Assembly: GCF_014839805.1 (NCBI RefSeq)
Contig: NC_051119.1
Location: 9,355,245 to 9,419,244 of the forward strand
Length of the DNA stretch: 64,000 nucleotides
DNA from: Manduca sexta
Lineage: Eukaryota; Arthropoda; Insecta; Lepidoptera; Sphingidae
Direction: 5' to 3'
Part shown: positions 58,196-64,000 of the stretch, piece after piece
Numbering within the stretch: position 1 is the first letter of the stretch
How the letters are laid out: the number at the start of each line of letters is the position of its first letter
The notes under the pieces: model-generated
Told to the model about the DNA's origin: nothing
The model's input: only the letters and a program-made list of their open reading frames with translations
The model's database searches: none
Program-made: the position numbers and the translations under genes

Positions 58196-58804
58196 GCAGA
58201 GATATAAATCGTACTAACCGTTGTCATCGCTATACATAATTGCAGATTGTCAGGTGGTCATTCGATCTGTCTATGAGAGTGTTACATGCAACTTTAGTTC
58301 CCCCCTTTCGGTGGATACAATTAAAATTACCGGTTACTGTACGCGTGCAACTAGGAAGGATTGGATGCGGTAAAGTATTTCTTTTTTTTAATATTTTATT
58401 TGATCCATCATCATATGATGCTCACACATATAACCTTCAATCACTTATGATATTGTTCACCTAATTATAACCTAACCACGTTATAACCCCCCCCCCCCCT
58501 CCTCTCCGAGGCAATTCTTGTGCGCTCGGTCTTCACATCGAATGTACGCCCATGAGAGTCATATGTTGCGGCACATATTTACGTGTGTATACCTCATGTT
58601 TTCCAATTCACATTGTGGCCTACGAGGGCGAACGTTTCCTGCTTTCTTCCCTCCTCCCATGACAAGGTGATTCCTTCTCCTTTCGCTACACTTCCTTCCC
58701 CAAATATCCCTTCCCATCTTGCCTCAAGAGCCCTGCAGTAGCTACGCCGTGGGATCCCAGTACCGCATTCGGCAGCGACTGCGGGGAACGATATAAAAAA
58801 AACT
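58196..58804. other. Intergenic; C-tract
   Basis: A run of eleven C at about 58489-58499. Short open frames only. Confidence 0.5.
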
Positions 58805-59500
58805 AGCTTTTGCCCGCGGCTCCGCCCGCGTTATAAAGTTTTTCAGGCTAAAGTTTTCCGTTATAAAAGTAATAGTTTCCCGGGAGCCTATGTTCTTCCC
58901 AGGGTCTCAAACTGTCTCCATACCAAATTTCATCTTAATACGTTGGGTAGTTTTTGAGTTTAAGACGTTCAGGCAGACAGATGCAGCGGGGGACTTTGTT
59001 TTATAATATATTTTTTACAACTTTTTAAGAGGAACAATCCCGTCATACATCATTGTTGCATAACTTTAACCGTTTACGCAGCGCACGCAACGGAAGCTCT
59101 CAAAACTAATAATTATTCCTCGTTTTTGCAACATGTTTCATTACTGCTCCTATTGGTCATAGCGTGATGATATATAGCCTATAGCACTCCGGGATCAAAG
59201 GGCTATCCAACACATAAATATTTTTTCAGTTCAAACCGGTAGTTCCTGTGATTAGCCATTACTGCTCCGCTCCTATTGGCCATAGCGTGATGATATATAG
59301 CCTATAGTACTCCACGAACGAAGGGCTATCCAACGCAGAAAGAATTTTTCAGTTTGGACCGGTAATTCCTGAGATTAGCCATTACTGCTCCGCTCCTATT
59401 GGGTATGGCGTAATGATATATAGCCTATAGCACTCCACGAACAAAGGGCTATCCAACGCAAAAAGAATTTTTTAGTTCGAACCGGTAGTTCCTGAGATAG
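58805..59500 (+). repeat. 'ggctccgcccgcg' element with three internal units
   Basis: Nearly identical to 49552 onward over the first ~330 bp. Internal units start at 59139, 59257 and 59380 (the first is 5 bp short). It lacks the usual 'ctcttcagctttatata' end and the AAAC run. Confidence 0.8.
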
Positions 59501-60639
59501 ATACGTTGTAATATAACGATGCAGACAAATTTGATGGTTTTTTAAACGGAACGGTCACTGCATCTGAACGTAGGTGGAGTCCAGATAAAATTTCGTGATG
59601 TAAGATGATTATCCCTAACCAGTCACGATTATGCCTGCCAGTTTGAGTCAAATATATACATATATGTATAACCTGAATTATGTGGGCTACTATGGAGAGA
59701 TCTCGAAATTTGCGCTTAGAAAGACATTCAGCGATTCATTTTTATATTATAGATTAAATTTTTATTAGGAATTACACAAGTTGAAGCATGAAAAACAGTG
59801 CGACGAGTATTTTGTTTTTAAGAAGAAAAACTGCAGTCACAATAAATTGTGATAATAGTAAATTTCATGAAAAATAATTTAATGCCATTCGACACTGTCT
59901 AGACACTGATCATCAGATACAGTGACATAAAAAAATATTTGCAATTAATGCTACTGTACTCAAATTAATAAACCACTGAATGACTGCAATAATCATTACC
60001 ATCCACGTCCTCAGTACCGTCATCAACCTCATCGTCATACATAACATTGTGTTCAGTGATCGCTATCCGGGCGGATAGATAACACCAGAAATAATCGAAC
60101 TGTGCTTACTACACGTTACCTACATTCCTAGAGAAACGGAAATTGTAACTAACCAACAAAATATCTTACTGTTAACCCAGTCTTTGGTGTAGAGAATTAA
60201 TAACCAACTGTCAGTGATGAATACTGTAGCGTTTAAAACTGAAAATAAGTTTACATTCAATAAACTAAGGTAGAAATACGTTATAGCGGTCAATCTGAAA
60301 ATTTTGCAAAAATGTTTGGTAAAGAAAATTTTATTAACAAAAATTTGCGTATCAAACACATAAAATAGCAATGAAAAGGTGTTTAAATAAATCAATATTA
60401 AGATACTGTACTAAAATCTTATATATCTTGCTTGGTATTTTAGGAACTTTAAGGAAATCAAAATAATAATAAATAAATTAGTTACAATAATTATTACATG
60501 CAGTAAACTAAGATAAAATTATATTTTACGGCAGTCTCAATAATTTTGCAACAAGCCCGGATAGAATCAATATTAAATGAAAAAAAAAATGCTTATCCTT
60601 GAAATATTAATAAAATTATCACCCATAGAAGTAATATTA
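59501..60639. other. Intergenic, AT-rich
   Basis: No gene. An antisense frame at 60120-60395 is rich in Phe/Leu/Tyr and looks accidental. Confidence 0.5.
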
Positions 60640-61592
60640 AATACAAATCTATATATATAAAAATGAATTGCTGTTCGTTAGTCTCGCTAAAACTCGAGAA
60701 CGGCTGAACGGATTTATCTTATCTTGGTCTTGAATTATTCGTGGAGGTCTAGGGAAGTTTTAAAAGGTGAGAAAAATTCGAATAATTGCCGGGAAAATCC
60801 TCAAAACAGCATTTTTCTATTTCCCATACAAACGTTTTCTAAATAAAATGGAGAGTCAATTTGTAATTTATTACCGCTGCATAAAGTTCAAATTCGCGTG
60901 CGCGTTGGAGGATCTAATATCGCGTTCTGAAACTCAACAAAAGTGAAAGTGAATCGCGAACGCGACAAAATTGCATAGTGTCAAAATACATAGTACATAA
61001 ATAGTGGTCGGCTTCGAGAAACTCAATTTTAGCTAACTTCAGTTGTTAATATAATATATAACTCAAAGGTGACTGACAGTGATATATCAAGGAACAGCCC
61101 AAACCATTGGACGGATCGGGCTAAGACTTTTTTTTTTTTTTTTACGTAGGTAAATCGTCAGTTGACTATCTCCCGCCTTGGGATGGGCGGGAGGGCGTGT
61201 CAGACTTTTACCGACTAAGAACCTACGGTGTTCCCATCCTTTGCCTATGTGCCTAGGTCCAAGATCCGGTGGCATTGAGACCTAGGCAGGCACCGGCCCT
61301 AAAGGGCCCCGCAAAATCGGGCTAAGACTTTACATGCATAAAGCTACTATGACGTAGGCATCCCCTAAGAAAGGATTTTGATAAATTCTACCCTTAAGGG
61401 GATAAAATAGGGGATGAAAGTTTGTATAAATGTTCTTAGATTTTCGACTGATTGAACTGAAATTATAGATTGGGGATAAAATTAGTTTGAACCTATAAGT
61501 ACCGGGAAAATATGTAGCAAGACTTTTATCAAACAGTGGAATTTTATCCTGGAAAACACCTTCACGCGGGCGAAGCCGCGAGCAAAAGCTAG
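60640..61592 (-). repeat. Dispersed repeat interrupted by a retroposon
   Basis: Runs from 'ctatatatataaaaatgaat' with 'ctcgagaacggctgaacgga' to 'cacgcgggcgaagccgcgag' then 'caaaagctagt'. It is split by the insertion at 61131-61315. Confidence 0.65.
61131..61315 (-). mobile_element. Short retroposon insertion with 16-bp target duplication
   Basis: The inserted ~185 bp is flanked by perfect 16-bp copies of ATCGGGCTAAGACTTT at 61115-61130 and 61316-61331. Its left end is a T run, i.e. a poly(A) tail on the minus strand. So it is a reverse-transcribed, probably 5'-truncated element. The body includes 'tcgtcagttgactatctccc' and 'ggtgttcccatcc'. No coding. Confidence 0.88.
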
Positions 61593-62049
61593 TAATAAAT
61601 ATATTTAAGCTTATGCTTGCGATAAATTTATGAGAATTTGCCTTATCCAAATCGAGCACACGCATTCATCAACATTGTTTACTTCACGTTGAAACTTTTT
61701 TGCATCGCGTGCCATGTGACAGACAGACAGACAGACAGGGTAATTTATAATATGTCCCTATCGCGCGATCTTACACGCCACTACCGGCCAACATAACTAG
61801 GCACGGCTCTATCGTAGATACTTATACGCTTTAACGAAAACCAAAGGTCAACTTACACTGGCTCATGATATACACCGATAAAAATTTTTCCTCATTTTAT
61901 TCAAAGGGTTTTTGAATTTTCGTTTTTAATGACTCATTGGCAAAACCGACGAATTATTCGTAATCTATCACATACAGGCGAGTTTCACAACATGCGAAAC
62001 AATTAGATTTTAGATCGAGACATCGGCACATTCGTTTTTAAATGTTATA

Positions 62050-62587
62050 CAGTAGAATCCGGTTATAACGACGGCCAAGGGACCGGTGATATTACGTCGA
62101 ATAACCAGAAGTCGTACTAAACAATCAATTTTTATTTTTTAATAACCGCATATTTAATATATATATTTTAATACATTTTAAGGCGACCAGCAGACAAAAA
62201 GAAACATTGAGACATGTAAAAATAAGTATTTATTTATTTTAAATTAGCTTACACAGTACACACATACGGTGCATACTGCATACACGCGCAAATAAGGAAC
62301 TGTAGTAAAATAAACAGTCTCATTAGTCCGCGATGCAAAGTGGGTACACAGGACGGAAATAGCTTCTATTATTTTTCAATTCAATTTGTTTGTTAACATG
62401 TCAACGCACGTCGTTATAACCGGACAATTGTGTGGAATTACGTCGTTAAAAGCAGTTATAAGCGGAGTCGTAATAGACGGATGTACTTTCAAAGTGATTC
62501 AGTATTAAAACCAAACATATGCCTATAGTTACGTCGCTCAAAACGGATGGTTGTTATATGCGAAGTCGTACTAAACGGACTACACTG
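62050..62587. mobile_element. TA-flanked MITE (Tc1/mariner-like)
   Basis: The ends CAGTAGAATCCGG and the inverted complement of CAGTGTAGTCCG are imperfect terminal inverted repeats of about 24 bp, flanked on both sides by TA (62048-62049 and 62588-62589). The 538-bp interior has no transposase but repeats TIR-like pieces ('acgtcgttataaccggac' at about 62408). Confidence 0.7.
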
Positions 62588-63314
62588 TATAGTATTTTTA
62601 ATCACTGCGTGGCATAAAAAATTAAAAATACGCAGCTTATATCAAACAAAACATTGGAAATATTTTTAATTTTAATATGTAACTACCTAAATTAAATTTT
62701 TAACTCGGTTGATTAATCAATAATTATAATCGATAGATGACGGTCTGACTGTAATCGATTTTAAATCTCGATCGATTTAATATCGATCGGAAAATTAAGA
62801 TCCGATGTAATCTCACTCTATTTTCATTTTCTACGAAATGAACGAAGGAAAGTATAATTGAAAACATAATCGAATTGATTTTAATGATTAATGAGGTTTT
62901 AATGCTCAGGGTAGCTTCTTTTTAGTTGGCGAACAGGATACCATCTTGCATTATAGCATATATGCTTAATGTGAACAAATGTTGCAAATATTTGCAATAA
63001 ATTATAACTAAAGTATAAAGATTTTTTATGTTTACGCGAATGTTAGACATTGAAATAAAAACTAAAAACTATTTAAACGGATTTTATCGCGGTTTTTTAT
63101 ATTATTATTTTCTCCCGACGTTTCCAAGACTTTGCAGCCTTCATGGTCACGGGGGACTGAGGTGTTGTTCATCCGCAAAGTCAAAGTTACAATATCTACC
63201 TACATTTTTCAAATATACAACTTTTAAAATTTTATCTGTTGACGGTCCGATCTACGCAGAATGAGCTCACAGTGTCTTGAGGTCTGGCAGCCGGTCTTTT
63301 GGGATCCGATTTAA

Positions 63315-63690
63315 TTAAATGTAGAACAGGATCCCAGGCTTGTGCAAGCTTCCAACCATCTTCCCTATTGAAATTTGGGTGTTTTTAATTTCAATAGCCT
63401 CGCGAATCATCCTAGGCAGGAATCGGTGTTCTTTGGCAAGGATTTGTGGCTTGTCTAATCGCAAATAATGATTGGAGCCTCCTTCAGAATGTTCAGCGAC
63501 TGCAGACTTCGTAGAGCGTCGGTGTTTCACGTCAGCTATATGTTCTTTTACGCGGGTCCCTATATTTCTTTTTGTTTGTCCTATATAAGAGAGGCCACAG
63601 TTGCAGTCTATCTTGTATACACCCGGTTCTTGCAGAGGTATATGGCACTTGACAGGTGGTAAAAATTTACTAATCTTCTTAGGCGGCTTG
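63315..63690 (-). pseudogene. GIY-YIG endonuclease part of the Penelope-like element
   Basis: Contains the variant GVYKI...SYIG motif pair, the catalytic-type Arg in TRVKEH, and the downstream SAVAEHS then MIREAIEIKN segments expected for Penelope-like endonucleases. In these elements this domain nicks the target DNA. It is out of frame with the upstream reverse transcriptase end by one base (probably a lost A in a short A run near 63690). Confidence 0.85.
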
Positions 63691-64000
63691 AAATAGGTTT
63701 TATTGAAGCACGCTTCAGGATGTAGCCAATCTTGTCGGTGACTCCTCTCACATATGGTAGTACAACCGGAACACGTTCAACTGTGGCTGGTTTCACTCGG
63801 TCTCTGTGACGGCGGCGTGGAATTTGGAGCTTGTTGTCTCGCAGTACTTGCTTGACATGTTGTAGCTCAGCGGCCAGGTGTTTCTCGTCACAGATTCCTC
63901 GTGCTCTCTGAAACAATGATTTGCCCACAGTAGCTAACTGTTTTGGATGGTGGTGAGATTCACCGTTCAGATATTTATCAGTATGGGTCTGTTTCCGATA
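63691..64000 (-). pseudogene. Reverse transcriptase C-terminal part of the Penelope-like element (partial)
   Basis: The frame is open to the window edge with the YRKxTHTDxYL and SHHHP signatures and the LPYVRGVTDKIG block. The polymerase core lies outside the window to the right. Beyond the shift point this frame decays into unrelated sequence ending at 63608. Confidence 0.85.

Larger units (their letters stand above)
63020..64000 (-). mobile_element. Penelope-like retroelement, 3' part, frameshifted, cut by the window edge
   Basis: On the minus strand, from the window edge, the frame reads YRKQTHTDKYLNGESHHHPK, then a stretch with VVLPYVRGVTDKIGYILKRA. These are typical of the end of Penelope-like reverse transcriptases. 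After a one-base shift near 63690 it continues KPPKKISKFLPPVKCHIPLQ, then a GIY-YIG endonuclease start GVYKIDCNCGLSYIGQTKRN with KEH and SAVAEHS, and REAIEIK, stopping at 63315. The 3' flank to ~63027 includes the 'gaaacgtcgggagaaaa'-type end found at three other places. The frameshift means this copy is dead. The GIY-YIG core Tyr and Arg are still present. Confidence 0.88.

Noticed and set aside
1..64000. CRISPR array, bacterial operon or viral genome
   Set aside because: Spliced genes, SINEs and base composition are those of an insect nuclear genome; the only regular array is the 123-bp tandem repeat, which has no spacers.

Overview
This window is invertebrate nuclear DNA, most likely from a moth or butterfly. 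It is AT-rich, with long introns and several families of short tRNA-headed retroposons. It also carries many 'ggctccgcccgcg'-type repeats and a Penelope-like retroelement at the right edge. The order Lepidoptera is my inference from this repeat landscape; I cannot name the species.

The one certain gene is bruchpilot (brp), the insect ELKS/CAST/ERC active-zone scaffold, on the + strand. Its 5' exons, which encode the N-terminal ~190 residues in Drosophila, were not found; they probably lie to the left of the window. From 12961 on, I reconstructed 19 coding exons with canonical AG/GT borders and consistent phases. They give one continuous coiled-coil protein. Fourteen common exons and one short terminal exon encode 1599 residues ending in the classic Brp C-terminus (GPAGFLKSFF, stop at 34283). 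An 88-codon CpG-rich cassette exon (14470-14733) can be included in frame. Four further exons (34941-37343) offer a second, mutually exclusive C-terminus of 378 residues. That tail resembles the C-terminal part of vertebrate ERC1/ERC2 (an 'EREKV' block, then 'SISEKDAQIAELE', then 'SEKDRLLNRLK').

Layout: 1-12960 is upstream or intronic DNA. It holds five or more retroposons, a SINE inserted in a SINE with a perfect 13-bp target duplication, a foldback element, and three unexplained coding-looking islands (414-551, ~6535-6760, ~7238-7404). From 12961 to 37343 is brp, with intronic repeats and two intronic candidates: an antisense exon at 18.1-18.3 kb and a 157-bp tandem duplication at 25.4-25.8 kb. 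From 37344 to 64000 I find no recognisable gene. There are CpG-rich promoter-like islands at 39.6-40.45 kb and 52.0-52.55 kb. The rest is dense repeats: a 5 x 123-bp tandem array inside a dispersed element, a TA-flanked MITE, a retroposon nested in another repeat with a perfect 16-bp target duplication, and a frameshifted Penelope-like GIY-YIG element on the minus strand running off the window.

The most interesting signal is the choice at the 33562 donor. Splicing to 34248 gives the Brp vesicle-tethering tip; splicing to 34941 gives an ERC-like tail. One insect gene thus appears to encode either a Brp-type or an ERC-type C-terminus.
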